Shown: positions 11,079 to 22,342 of the stretch, in pieces | Numbering within the stretch: the first letter of the stretch is position 1 | Layout of the letters: each line of letters starts with the position of its first letter | From: Lucinisca nassula | Taxonomy: Eukaryota > Mollusca > Bivalvia > Lucinida > Lucinidae | DNA length: 64,000 bases | Direction: 5' to 3' | Assembly (NCBI GenBank): GCA_963580285.1 | Contig: OY757010.1 | Coordinates: 216,238,204 to 216,302,203 of the forward strand | The notes under the pieces: generated by a model | Told to the model about the DNA's origin: nothing | Database searches by the model: none | What the model saw: only the letters and a program-made list of their open reading frames with translations | Translations under genes and position numbers: made by a program

Positions 11079-11612
11079 TAGATGATGCTCTGTCTCTGGT
11101 CGGTCCCATTGGAATCTAACTGTTGGTTTTCTTTTGCTCCAGCATTTCTGTTCTTTCTTGCTGTCGAGTCCTAACCGTTGTTTCATCTCTGTGGTTGTTT
11201 GAATTTTGTGTTCACGGAGATGTTGCACTAATGAATTAGGAGGCCTTTATGCGGACTAAACAAATTATTTGTCTTAATCGCGACGGAAGTAAGGGCGAAG
11301 ATTGTGGCCACGTAAAATCTATTTAAGCCCCCAGAGGAATTCGTTTCCGCTGACCGTTACAAGGCGGTTCTTCTGTCGCGGTTTATTTTTGTTATGGTTT
11401 GTCTTTGTGTGTTTGTATCGCTTGTATTATTTTATGTTCGATAGCCTATTGGCCATTTTGTGGGAAAGTAACTGTCCTTGGTCTTTCCGCTGTTGGTGTT
11501 TCCCTTGGGGTCTGCTGCTTGATGATTGTGTTTCTTTCCCTTTGTTGTCTCTGATGGAAGCTGTTGGTTAATTGTATCGATTCCTGGCCACTGCCTGTGC
11601 TTCTTTTTTGCG
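11079..11612 (+). mobile_element. Penelope-like element, 3' noncoding region of the copy above
   Basis: Runs from GATGCTCTGTCTCTGG through TTAGGAGGCCTTTATGCGG and CGCGACGGAAGTAAGGGCG to the tail TGTATCGATTCCTGGCC..CTTCTTTTTT. It then meets a minus-strand PLE directly. Confidence 0.85.
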
Positions 11613-12590
11613 TAGTTTATGATACCGATAACCCTGACTAGTTTAGCAGTTAACAGTCTATTGAGAGTGTTGAAGTCCGTTATATGACCAGACACTCTGG
11701 CAAATCGTATTGATTGCGAATTATAAACACCATAGGCTGTCGCATGAGGAATATCACCATCCAAGGAAGGAAAATTTCCAATCTCAAAATCAAAATCATC
11801 GCGTTTATCACAAATTTTGCTGAAAAACATTTACAATAGATAGTTATAAATAAAAAAGGTACTCGGTGTTAGAAGAACTTGCTTTATTTAACTGAAGTTC
11901 TTGGGGTATATTTGACTGATCAGTCTATCGAAATAGGTATTGTCAATATTTAATAAATCGTCCAAATATCTAGAAGTCGCGCTAAAGGCTTCAATGATTT
12001 CAGATTTGATTTCAACTCAAAGGGACATCATGGAATCTCTTCTATAACAAAACAAGAACAGATCAGCCACAAGGGGTTGCAATTCGTACCCATCGGAATA
12101 CCCACAATGTGTTTAAATAGCTTAGTACCAAGTCTTATGTAAATAGTGTCAAGTAGAAAGGTGAGAGCTTCACACACTTTCATGACCATAAAGTATAATT
12201 TTATGATCTTCAGAAATGAAAAAAAAAACAAAACAGTTTATTACATCACATGCTTTTCTTTGAAATGTCCATTCCATTAAGTTTAAATCGTTAAGTCTTT
12301 CTGTCCTACACCATAGTGTAGATTACATTGTATAGCCCTGGGGGTCATTAATTCCATGGAGGAATCCTGAAAAAGTTTGAGAGTCAATAAACGGATGAGG
12401 CTTATACGGCCGAAATGAGCTAGTAGGGCCCGGAAAAACTTATACACTCTATAATTTTCAGTACTGTGGTGTAGCCCTTGTGTTTTGAAAAGATCACGCT
12501 TTAATAGAACAAATTTCCTACAGAGTTCTGTTCCTATTTTTACTTCCTCTACAGAAAATGCATTGTACATAACAAATGTCTACAAAATAG
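11613..12590 (-). pseudogene. Penelope-like element reverse transcriptase, minus-strand copy
   Basis: On the minus strand, the 5' part (12570-12283) is a 95-codon open stretch beginning MYNAFSVEEVKIG, followed by broken RT sequence with GIPMGTNC (about 12080-12110), ELQLNKASSSNTE, an IGNFPSLDGDIPHATAYGVY segment (about 11735-11795) and a C-terminal KLRKA-type end at 11620. Many stops. The N-terminal PKLHK region is missing or unrecognisable. Confidence 0.7.
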
Positions 12591-12856
12591 AAGTGGAGGC
12601 AATGATCAGAAATCGATACAATCAACCCACAGCCCCCATCAGAGACACCAAAGGGAAAGAAACACAAATATGAAACAACAGACCCTTATGGAAACATCAA
12701 TAGTGGAAAGCCAAAAGGACAGTTACGTAATATAATATAAGCGACACAAACGCCCAAAGACAAACCATAACAAAAATAAACCGCGATAGAAGAACCGCCC
12801 TAGAACGGTCAGCAGAAACGAATTCGACTGGGGCGGGGGGGGGGGGCTTAAATTAG
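12591..12856 (-). mobile_element. Penelope-like 3' region directly upstream of the minus-strand PLE
   Basis: The tail (reverse complement of GAAGTGGAGGCAATGATCAG) sits at 12591 immediately 5' of the RT copy at 12590-11613 on the same strand. This is a head-to-tail arrangement: 3' tail of one unit, then 5' region of the next. Confidence 0.75.
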
Positions 12857-12944
12857 TTTCTGGATTAATTATTATCCCACGCTTTTCGAAGAAAAAGTGG
12901 GGATATTGTAACGGTCTTCGTCGTCCGTCCGTCCGTCCGTCCGC

Positions 12945-14080
12945 CTTACCGGATAACTCCTCCTAGACGGTTATAGATAGAAACTTGAAACTTTAGGAAC
13001 TGATAGATCTTTGGTCTGGGGAGTGCATGACACTTTCGGAATTTCGATCACACCCCTATAGGTTGGCCCAGGGGGTGGGGCCCGCGGGAATCAAAAATCA
13101 AAATTTCCAGAACATGGTCGTGTAATATATCAAAGCAAACGGCATGATGAATAGAAAACATTACAACCAAAATTTGACCCCTGGGGTCAATTTTGAGGTC
13201 ACCAGACGTCAAAAACTGATTTTGACCCCTTTACCGGATATTTCCTCCTAGACGGTTATAGATAGAAACTTGAAACTTTGGGAACTGATAGATCTTTGGT
13301 CTGGGGAGTGCATGACACTTTCGGAATTTTGATCACACCCCTACGGGTGGGCCCAAGGGGTGGGGCCCGCGGGGGTCAAAAATCAAAATTCCCAGAACAT
13401 GGTCGTGTAATATATCAAAGCGAACGGCATGATGAGTAGAAAACATTACAACCAAAATTTGACCCCTGGGGTCAATTTTGAGGTCACCAGAGGTCAAAAA
13501 CTGATTTTGACCCCTTTACCGGATAACTCCTCCTAGATGGTTATAGATAGAAACTCGAAACTTTGGGAACTGATAGATCTTTGGTCTGGGGAGTGCATGA
13601 CACTTTCGGAATTTCGATCTCACCCCTACGGGTGGGCCCAGGGGATGGAGCCCGCGGGGTCAACAATAAAAAATTCCAGAACATGGTCGTGTAATATATC
13701 AAAGCGAACGGCATGATGAGTAGAAAACATATCAAACAAAATTTGACCCCTGGGGTTAATTTTGAGGTCACCAGAGGTCAAAAACTGATTTTGACCCCTT
13801 TACCCCCCATACATTACTGTTACCGGATAACTCCTCCTAGACCGTTATAGATAGAAACTTGAAACTTTTGGAACTGATAAAAATTTGGTCTGGGGAGTGC
13901 ATAACACTTTCGAAATTTTGATCCTACCCCTGGGAGTGGGGCCAGGGGTGGGACACCTTGGGGATAAAAAATCAAAGTTTTCAAAACATGGTCGTGTAGC
14001 ATATTAAATCGAACGGCATGATGAGTAGAATACATCACAATCAAAATTTTACCCCTCGGGTCAAACACCCCTAGGGGATG
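12945..14080. repeat. Tandem repeat array, four ~285-305 bp units
   Basis: Units start TTACCGGATAACTCCTCC near 12948, 13231, 13516 and 13820 and share GAACATGGTCGTGTAATAT and GGTCACCAGAGGTC. The minus-strand ORFs across it are repeat-derived. Confidence 0.9.
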
Positions 14081-14118
14081 GCCCAGGGGGCGGGGCCCGT
14101 GGGGAAGCATGGGGATAT

Positions 14119-14270
14119 TTTTTTTTTTTTGGTTTGGGTTTTACGGCCCTTTCAAGATTATTTCACTCATATCCAGCCGATCGTTAATCAGAGGTGGGCA
14201 AAAACCGGAGTACCCGGAGAAAAAAACACCTGACCTTCCGTTGCAGAACTTGGCGTCTCACACGTGGCCC
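14119..14270 (-). mobile_element. Short SINE with 15-bp target duplication
   Basis: Flanked by exact copies of GAAGCATGGGGATAT (14104-14118 and 14271-14285). On the minus strand it ends in GGGCCGTAAAACCCAAACC followed by poly(A), matching the mollusc SINE tail type. Only ~150 bp, so 5'-truncated. It lies within element B and postdates it. Confidence 0.85.
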
Positions 14271-14358
14271 GAAGCATGGGGATATGCGATGGCTTGCCAT
14301 CGACTGCGCAATTCTAGTTAACAAAAGGAAAAATTCTTTATTACATATTATATATTAT

Positions 14359-14381
14359 AGCAAACACACGAAGTGTTTGCT
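14359..14381. repeat. Perfect 9-bp-stem hairpin
   Basis: AGCAAACAC and GTGTTTGCT pair around ACGAA, close to the left side of the Helitron region. It could be a terminal hairpin of another Helitron-like end; no clear CTRR follows. Confidence 0.5.
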
Positions 14382-14927
14382 TTAATGTAGAGAGGCTGGA
14401 ACAACATACTTAGGCACCTATATCTCGCCTGGAATCTCGTTCATTTTTTCGCGATAATCCGCCATCTTTACAGAGTCGAAAAGACATCTATTCGAATTCC
14501 AGACTGATTCTCAACAACAGAAATGTCTGCTTTGTTTCTTATAGCAAAGATACGGTAAGCAAACCATAAATGGAAGAAATACAATTAAATATTTCTTCAC
14601 ATCCACAAAATTATTCTTCAACTTTAATTCTATTTCATACAACACTTTTCATTCCATCATCCGTTAAAAATAATAAGGGAAAATAAAACTTTACAAACAT
14701 TTACATCATGTGATCCGATTTGACCCCGCGCGCGAGGTCAGCGTTACTTGTAAACAAACCGCTGTCAAACTAACGTCGTCTGCTGTTTCACTTTCGACAA
14801 CCTACTTGCAGGGGAATTTTCTGTGTCGTTTTTTTCCACACATCAGGTAGCATTTACTCATTTCAAACGAGTTCTTCTTCGAATACATTCACAAAATCAC
14901 GCTTTATTTCAGCTTACTACCGGAACA

Positions 14928-15392
14928 ATGGACAATGCAAATCACTTACAATTATGCCAACGAATTTCTTTCAGAGGACAGGATTTCTACATTCAAGATG
15001 TGCCGGGGGATGGTAACTGCTACTTCCACTGTATTTGCACCTATTTATTTGGACATACTGCATATTCACAACAATTTCGCCGTGAAGTTTGCACAACCAT
15101 ACTTAGTGACTAGCCAAACTGGAGCCACAAAGTTCATCTATTTCATGGGTCAAAAACTTCTCAGTATTTTTACTGGGGTTTAATGATTAAACATAATGGC
15201 TGGGCAACAAACTGTGAAAATGAAGCAACAGCTTTGCTTTATGGTCTTTGCATTTATGTTTGGTTACAATGCGCCTTCTCAGATCCTGTCTTGACCACTT
15301 TTGGTTCTCAAACTAGCAGCCATGTGATTAATTTACTACTCAGAAATAACCATTTCGTTCTTCTTCGCCCAGTGCCATCTTCCCTTTTCGAA
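14928..15392 (+). pseudogene. Helitron OTU-domain region
   Basis: OTU domains are cysteine proteases that cleave ubiquitin chains; Helentron-type elements carry one of unknown role. Starting at the ATG at 14928, the sequence shows the catalytic block VPGDGNCYFHCICTYLFG (Asp and Cys present, about 14999-15052). After a frame change between 15112 and 15183 it continues with NGWATNCENEATALL (about 15195-15240), the conserved middle block, and LLRNNHFVLLRP (about 15338-15373), which supplies the catalytic His. All three catalytic elements survive but not in one frame. A sequence TTTATTTCAG just upstream (14902-14911) looks like a splice acceptor. Confidence 0.8.
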
Positions 15393-16200
15393 CAGTCACA
15401 CAGTTTTATCTCTCACAAATCAACACGCACACCGTCTGTCAATCAGACAGCAAATAATGAGCATCCCCATTCAAGCTCCAACGACCATTCGCATGCGACT
15501 GCATCACCTTCATCTACATGCACTAGCAGTCAAGAACCGGTTCACTCTACTAATGTTTTCTCGGAACATAATTATGGAATACAAGATCACTACCCTACAC
15601 AGACCACTGAACAAAAAATGCACTTTGAACACCCATACTGTGCTCCTGCTCCTAACATTCCTGCATCTGAAAGTAACAACAAAACAAAAGACAGAAAAAG
15701 ATCTCGCATTTCTGATACACTTATTTACTCTCCAACATCTCGTACATTTAAACGCACTGCTCCTACATGTTCAACAACAAAAAACAAGAAAACGGCTCCA
15801 CAAAAGAAAAACGCGCGTCGAAAAACAAATACTCATTCAAATAACAAAAACTTGCATAGTCACACAACCAAACAAAACACAAACAGCCAAACACACCCTC
15901 TTCACAGCAATACAGATGAAACCGTCAATGCATCGCAGTCAACAACAACAATACCCATTAATGACAAAGAAAACGAACTACTATCTATTTGCAGGAAGTA
16001 TGGCATTCCTTTCCAATACCCCTTGCCTGATGAAACTAACTACTCAAAAACATTGAGGCATAAAAAAATCAATGCTAAGATATACTCAAAGAAAAAAATC
16101 TCTCTCTGCAGGATCATGAAATTCCTCATTGCCCTCCTCCTTCTGATAACATTCACTTTGACAAAGCACTTGACTGTATTCGGGCATTTGAACTTGAACA
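15393..16200 (+). pseudogene. Helitron low-complexity linker
   Basis: Continues the frame opened at 15183. Rich in Ser, Thr, Asn, His and Lys (SSNDHSHATASPSSTC and KKTAPQKKNARRKTNT), without folded-domain motifs. It connects the OTU region to the Cys-rich region. The basic stretch near 15700-15850 could serve nuclear import or DNA binding; that is inference. Confidence 0.6.
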
Positions 16201-16201
16201 A

Positions 16202-17821
16202 ATGTCATACCGTATTAACACTTGTTCTATTTGTCAAGAAAAACGCATTCACATGCAAACGGCACCCAAATCAACAACAGTCTGTTTCAGGTGTTATAAG
16301 GACAACACTCAAGTTAAACTTTTTTCTGATCAATACAATATGGACCCTAAACCTCTACCACCACATCTTACTGACCTTTCCATAATAGAACAACAACTCA
16401 TATGCAGGATCTCACCCTGTATAAATGTTCATATGTTGAAACATGGTGGAATTGGATCTAGTGGACACTGTGTCACTTTCCCACAACAGATAAATGAACC
16501 AGTACAAATTTTTTCCAGGCTTCCTCAAGAGATCAATGTTTTGAAAGTCAGAAAACAAGGGAAAAATGACACATCTAAACATTTCAAAGTTAGACGCTAC
16601 GCTGTCCAAAATGCACTCATCTGGCTTAAGCAAAACAACCCCGCTTATTCAGATATTACCATCAGTCAAGAGAGGCTTCTCTTACTGCCCATTAATGGAG
16701 ATTGCGACAATATCTCCACTCTTGAATTTACAGAAAACATCACACAATCGCGCGACAAGGGCCCGGCCAGTGAACAAACTGAGCCTCTTGAAAGTAATTT
16801 TTCCACTAACTCCAGTGTTTTACTCTCGGATCAGCCTGTTATCATACAAAAAGAGGTTAACAACATAGTTGCTGATGTTATTGGTGAAAATACTCAACAC
16901 ATTCAGCCTTCATGCGATAGAAGATCAACATGTACCATTCCTTGGCCTACCAGGGATAACAATCCTGTTTCTGAATATACAACTGTTAATTTTTTCACTT
17001 GAGCATTCCCCTCACTTTTCCCTTATGGTGCTGCTGACTTTTTCGCAAGCAGACCAGTCACATGCTCTTCCTTATCTGACTGGGCAGATCATCTTCTGTG
17101 GTATAAAGATGGCAGATTTGCCCATCACCAGTATTTTAAGATTGTTGTTCACAACATGATCATGAGAAAAAGAGCCGCAGAAAACAGCAAGTTCATAGTA
17201 CAACAAAAACTAGGAGATCAACATTTGACTGTTGCAGACCTGAAAAAACAACTACAAGTAGGTCACGTCTCTGCAGGGAAAAAAAGTCTTTATTTCGGCC
17301 CAAACCTTAGGGGAACATCACAGTACTGGTCACAAAGAGCACGCCAATTAAGGGCTTTAGTACAGTTCAAAATTAATGAAGGTTGTGGTTTACCTTCTTT
17401 CTTTACCGCTGCAAGCTGTGCTGAATTTCATTTCAAACCACTGCACAGACTCATTTCTCTCTTTCTTGACTCCTCATCTTCAAAACCCAAAGACTTAACA
17501 GACAGATCTCAGCTTTATCAGGCATTGCAGGAAAACACCCACATCATAGCTCACTACTTTGACCTTCGCACACAATCTTACTTCAAACATGTCATTGGCC
17601 CAGTATTTGGAGTTGATACTTACTGGTACAGGCAGGAATTTGCTAAAACACGTAGAATGATCCATTGGCATGGTCTTTGCTGGCGCTCTGATAAGGAACC
17701 TCACCCACTCTGTTCAAAGCCGTCAATGAAGGCCTTACAATCTCAGAATGTGCAGAAAACTTGCAACATGGGCAAATGCCTCCTTCAACATGACAGCTTC
17801 CCACCCTGCGGGCAAAGCTGA
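16202..17821 (+). pseudogene. Helitron Rep N-terminal part: Cys cluster, DUF6570-like region, HUH motif
   Basis: One frame with a single internal stop at 17000-17002. A four-Cys cluster (CSICQEKRIHM and TVCFRCYKD, 16225-16300) precedes a region with LSIIEQQLICRISPCINVH and FPQQINE typical of the domain found ahead of Helitron Rep. After the stop, FPYGAADFFASRPV and DHLLWYKDGRFAHHQYF begin the Helitron-like N domain; GLPSFFTAASCAEFHF (about 17385-17435) is its core. The Rep HUH motif is MIHWHGL (about 17658-17678). HUH Rep nicks and rejoins single strands at Helitron ends. The frame ends at 17821; the coding path shifts to another frame near 17735. Confidence 0.8.
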
Positions 17822-18023
17822 TTCTGGTCAGCCCCTTAAATCTTTGTGGCCACCACCCGAAGGCACTGCCCCTGCACCACCAGAAGAAAAAAATCCTCTT
17901 CTGAAACTGCTCATGGATGTTAGCTCCACACAAGAAAGTCTCTTAGAAGATTATTTGCTGCTTACTAACAGGTTTAACCTTCATAGATGTTCTAACTATT
18001 GCCTCCCTGTTGATAATAAATAA
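17748..18023 (+). pseudogene. Helitron Rep, middle segment in a shifted frame
   Basis: MTASHPAGKADSGQPLKSLW, then WPPPEGTAPAPPEEKNPL, and NRFNLHRCSNYCLP match the conserved order between HUH and tyrosine motifs of Helitron Rep (PPEG, NPL, a Cys/His pair and YCL). It overlaps the end of the preceding frame and is followed by a second frameshift at the A-rich site near 18010-18025. Confidence 0.75.
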
Positions 18024-20637
18024 AAAAGACCCAAACAACAAACTTTGCCGCATGGAATTTCCCAAAACAATCAGAGATGCCCCAGACATTATTCACGACA
18101 GAAATAAGTCTATGAGACTCGAAATGACTCGCGACCACCCCACACTTGTCCAGCATTCACGCATACATACTCAAGGCTGGAGAGCCAATGGAGACATTTC
18201 TCTTATTCTATCAAAAAGTGGTACTGACAACCCATCTGTCGATGACATAATTGCAACAGAGAAATACATTACTGGCTATGCATGTAAAGGCAACCAGCCA
18301 ACAGGAGCTATTGCTGACCTATTCAATGACATGATCAACTGCAGTGATGGTGATGTTTCTGCAAAGTCAATCTGCTCCAAACTACTTATGGGCACAGTTA
18401 AAAGAGACATTTCCGCTGTTGAAGCATCCTTCGAACTCGCTTCTCTTCCACTCTATCGCTCAAGTCATTCATTTCAGAATATCAGTCTTTCTGGATGTAG
18501 AATTCTTGAAAAGAATGCAGGTACTGTCACTAGAAATACTGCTGTGGACAAATATTTACAGCGTAAAAATACAGACATTTCTTCTCTTTATCAGTTCTGC
18601 TGTAGAAATGGTAAAGTCCCAGTTATAGCTGGTAATGCAACAAAAGCTACATGGCCACTACAGGATGATTATTGCCAAACCATGCTGCTCCTTCACTGGC
18701 CAAACTGGCGCACATTCAAAGACATTAAAAATCAAGAATCTACTTGGACTGACACATTTCTGCATTTCATTTCCACTGACTCTTGTCCTAATTTTCTCAA
18801 AGCAGAAATTGAAAGGGCAAAACAAAACATTCCTGATTCATGTACTGATCAAAACTTAAATGAACAACCTCAGGATCATGCATCTCAACCTGATTGGATG
18901 CAGGTCATACAACCACAGGTTATGTTTGATGACATCCAAACTGACTTCTCCTTTGATGATGGTGGACCTGACTTTGACTGGTCCAAAACTTCATATAATT
19001 ACCCCAATGACCTGGGAAAAACCTGGATTGAGCAGCTCAATGATGGTCCTCAACCTTTCTCTCAAGAAGCACAGCTCATAATTCCTGATGTTGATCTCTC
19101 ATCCATGAATGATAACCAGTGCTTTGCTTTCAATTGTGTTATCCACACACTACTTAACTTCATTAACGATGAACATGCACAGTCTTTTCAACCTTTAAGG
19201 ATGGTCGTTACTGGCACCGCTGGTTCTGGAAAATCATACCTCATCCAGTGCATTGTAAAGGCTGTGCGCACATTGTTCCAGTCCAATGATGCAGTACAAG
19301 TCATTTGCCCTACTGGAAACAGTGCCAACATCATTTCTGGCATGACCCTACACAGCTTCCTAAAGGTACCCACTTACAACAAAGGCAAAGAAATGAAACC
19401 ACCTGACGGCTCCATAGGTTCCACATTACAAACTAATTGTCGACATCTAAAAGCACTTCTAGTAGATGAAAGATCATTAATTGGTGCCAATACGCTTGGC
19501 TGGATGGAGTTCATGTGTCATTATGGTGTAGCATCTCACACTGGCAGTACAAATTCTCGGGGGGGGGGACTTCCTGTTGTTGTTTTCCTTGGTGATGATG
19601 TGCAGCTCCCTCCAGTTCTGGATACCCCAGTATATAAACCTCCTGGCAACACACCTGCTGCCATGCACGTAGCACTAATCTGGAAAGAGTTCACTACTGT
19701 AGTTGACCTGCAAACTATTGTCAGACAAGGAAACCAAGAACAAGTTTTCCGTGAAGTTCTTTTGGCCTTAAGACAATACAAAGTCAATAAAGAACAAGCA
19801 ACATGGCTCTTAAATTTCCAATGGCATGCACTACAAACACTGAAAGGCAAGGACCTCATGCAAAGAATGGATTCCTCTGCGTTGTTTGTCTTCCCTTCAC
19901 ATGAAGAAGAAATGCAACACAACATGAAACAACTTGTGAAAGCAAACAAAACTAGTCCAGTAGCTAAGATCAAATGCACAGGAAAAGGTATACACAGCAA
20001 CACAGGGGAATCTGACAAAGCTGGAGGTCTGCTTCATACTATTCACCTATGCAAGAATGCAAAAGTTATGTTAACCACAAATCTTTCGGTCAAGTATGGC
20101 CTTTTCAATGGAGCAGTAGGTCAGGTGGTGGATATCATATACAAACATAATCTTAAACCACCTGAGTCTTTTCCTGACGTTGTCATGGTTCAATTCTCTG
20201 GCTATACAGGTCCGCCGTTTGTAACAGCTAACAAACAACTTGTGCCTGTTGTACCTATTACCAGGAAAATAGACTGCAAGTGCCATTCATGCAAACGTAC
20301 ACAGATCCCACTTCGACTTGGATGGGCTACCACAATCCACAAATGCCAAGGCATGACAATAGGAGAAAATTAGGCCCACAGGTACATAGTCATTAACCCT
20401 GGAACAAGGAGTTTCGAATCCAGAAATCCAGGAGCCTTATTTGTAGCCCTCTCTCGAGCAAAATCAAGTGGTATTGGCTTTGCTGATCCAGACTTTGCCT
20501 TTCACCCATCTGTCATTCTCGGTGAAGACAGACTTCGGCATCAGGTATGCACTGCAACAACCAAAGCCAGAGACATAGAAATTCTTTCTCTAAAAAAACA
20601 TGCTGTTCTAACAAAACAAAAATTCTCCAATCTTTGA
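18010..20637 (+). pseudogene. Helitron Rep C-terminus and Pif1-type helicase
   Basis: Unwinds DNA during rolling-circle transposition. The N-terminal part has KLCRMEFPKTIRD and EKYITGYACKGN (18259-18294), whose two tyrosines are the Rep nucleophiles. The helicase has motif I GTAGSGKSYL (about 19216), motif II LVDERSL (about 19459), motif III FLGDDVQLPPV (about 19586), a QTIVRQ block (19711-19728), GWATTIHKCQGMTI (20320-20361) and motif VI ALFVALSRAKSSG after the TAG at 20371-20373. The frame after that stop is open to TGA at 20635-20637, so one nonsense mutation separates motif VI. No endonuclease domain follows. Confidence 0.88.
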
Positions 20638-21170
20638 AGAGACAAAAACATTGTAAGTCACATTAACAATCTTATTCTTCAGCCTCATCCTCCTGAAGAA
20701 TAACTTTTGCTGTTCTGCTATTCAGTATCTTCTTTTCCTCTTACAGACATTCATTACACTGCCATGCTTTCAGGTCGAGATATAATAATCTCTACTTGTG
20801 ACCTAAGGTTTCACAATTACTCATGTTTAATTCTATATACAACTTCACTTTAACATTTCCTCCCTAAATTCATCTGCTCAAGTCCAGGTTTTTCCACTCT
20901 CTACACAGACAGAACCAATCGCACACGTCTATTCTTCATTCATTAATACATGAAAACAAATGGCAGTCGTGTACTGTTGCATGTCATTTCTCTGTTGCTA
21001 ATTGGTCAGTCGATGGCACCTGCAATCACACTATGGCAAATCAGTCACACTTGCTGGTGATATGATAATCGCTGGCATGACTCTCATATAATTGTCACTA
21101 TCCTTTCTCCTTCCTATTTCATCTTACTTTAAACTAATATCATACTTTATCATATGACCTCGTTGATAAG
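20638..21170. other. Helitron 3' flank, noncoding
   Basis: AT-rich, without an ORF. Two copies of the motif GATAT(A/G)ATAATC occur (about 20776 and 21058), which returns twice near 23528 and 24000. Confidence 0.4.
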
Positions 21171-21475
21171 CAGTGGATAACTTCGTGTAATAAATATCGT
21201 ATGACCACACGTGTAATAACACTTTTGCGCGATTAAGTAACGTCATGACGACGTCCATGTCAACAATACATTTTCGGCGGAAAAAATGTCACATTCAAAG
21301 GCAATAAAATCATATTTAAAGTGGTCATATGATAAACAGAATCTTACACTCGTGGTCATTTCATATGAAATTTATGAAACTCGCCAAAGGCTTGTTTCAT
21401 AAATATCATATGAAATGACCACTCGTGTAATATCCTCTATTTATCATATGACGTTGCAACTGATGGTGTCATAAC
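21171..21475. mobile_element. Palindromic MITE-like element
   Basis: A long inverted repeat: GTCATATGATAAACAGA..TGGTCATTTCATATGA (21324-21372) pairs with CATATGAAATGACCA (21409-21423) and TCTATTTATCATATGAC (21437-21453) around TCGCCAAAGGC. The left side extends to about 21171 with ATCGTATGACCAC. No coding. Confidence 0.65.
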
Positions 21476-21689
21476 ATCTTGAAATAAATGGACAATATTT
21501 GCATTTTTAGGTGAAGACCAAAAACATCAATTTTCAAATGCAAACATTTCTTGCCAAGTTACTATTTGTCAGCAACATATATGACATTATGCGCGGATCC
21601 GAGCAATAAACTTGACTGATTTGCTTCTATTTTATTACTTATGAGCATTACACATTCCATGCTCACCTGACTGGAGCATGACAATTTTT

Positions 21690-22330
21690 TTACAACTTCA
21701 GGTTCAGGTAACACACCAACAAATACCCAATTAACCCTTTTTGTACCAAAATGAAATGTTCCTCCTTATATTTAAGAAAAGTCCAGTCCAAAATTCAGGG
21801 GTGCCAGGTTGTTTTCTTCTAAATTTACTTGCAACATTTCTTACTTCTTTGCAAACAGTGCATGCCCTGGTCACATGCCATGTTATGCAGCGTCTGATCT
21901 GGTCCTGCAATGTTTCCCATGTTTGGGGTTTCCAGTAACGAATGGGTTAAGTTTCAGCTTCAAAATCTTTCGTATCTCTCACAAACTAACATGTTCTACG
22001 TATACACTTGAAACGGATTATCCTCTTCTAATGTCTGTAACATTTTCACAGTTTGTTGAACAGTATTAATTCAAATTTTTCTTTATTTAAACTTTTTGTA
22101 CCATTTGGAATCCTCCTTCTGATATACAGCAGGAGTCCAGCTCAACATTTAGGGGTCTAAGGTTTCACTTTCTTCAAACTTTATTTGGAAAATGAATGAC
22201 ATTTTTGCAAACAGTGGAGGCTCTGATCAGGGGCTGCATTCTGCAGCATCTGATGATCTGCCCCTGCACTTTTCACAATTACCCGTTCTGCGGCTGCCAT
22301 TTCAAAATGGGTTTATATTTAATTTATTGT
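21690..22330. repeat. Two diverged ~360-bp copies of a hairpin-type repeat in tandem
   Basis: Both contain TTAAACTTTTTGTACCA-like starts (21735, 22085), AGTCCAG..CA..TTTAGGGGT-like middles and TTTGCAAACAGTG followed by a small palindrome around GCAGC(A/G)TCTGA (21853-21910, 22206-22270). A third relative is at 63120-63300. Confidence 0.65.
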
Positions 22331-22342
22331 TTCTATTTTAGA

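Larger units (their letters stand above)
12857..14317 (+). mobile_element. Tandem-repeat Helitron-like (HINE/pearl-type) element B
   Basis: GTCCGTCCGTCCGTCCG microsatellite at 12917 leads into four repeats. The right end has a perfect hairpin CGATGGCTTGCCATCG (14287-14302) and ends ATTCTAG followed by TT (14311-14319). Subterminal inverted similarity: TATCCCACGCTT at the left (about 12872) and the complement of AAGCATGGGGATA at the right. A SINE sits near the right end. Confidence 0.7.
14318..20640 (+). mobile_element. Autonomous-type Helitron (OTU + RepHel), inactivated
   Basis: Contains, in order, an OTU protease-like domain, a low-complexity linker, a Cys-rich/DUF6570-like region, the Helitron N-terminal and HUH Rep region with two tyrosines, and a Pif1-type SF1 helicase. 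This is the layout of Helentron/Helitron2-type elements, which differ from plant Helitrons by carrying OTU. Frame breaks near 15112-15180, 16200, 17735 and 18018 and stops at 17000 and 20371 make it dead. Termini were not found. Confidence 0.8.

Noticed and set aside
13541..14110. Minus-strand ORFs rich in Pro and Phe
   Set aside because: They lie in the tandem units of a Helitron-like element and shift with the repeat period.
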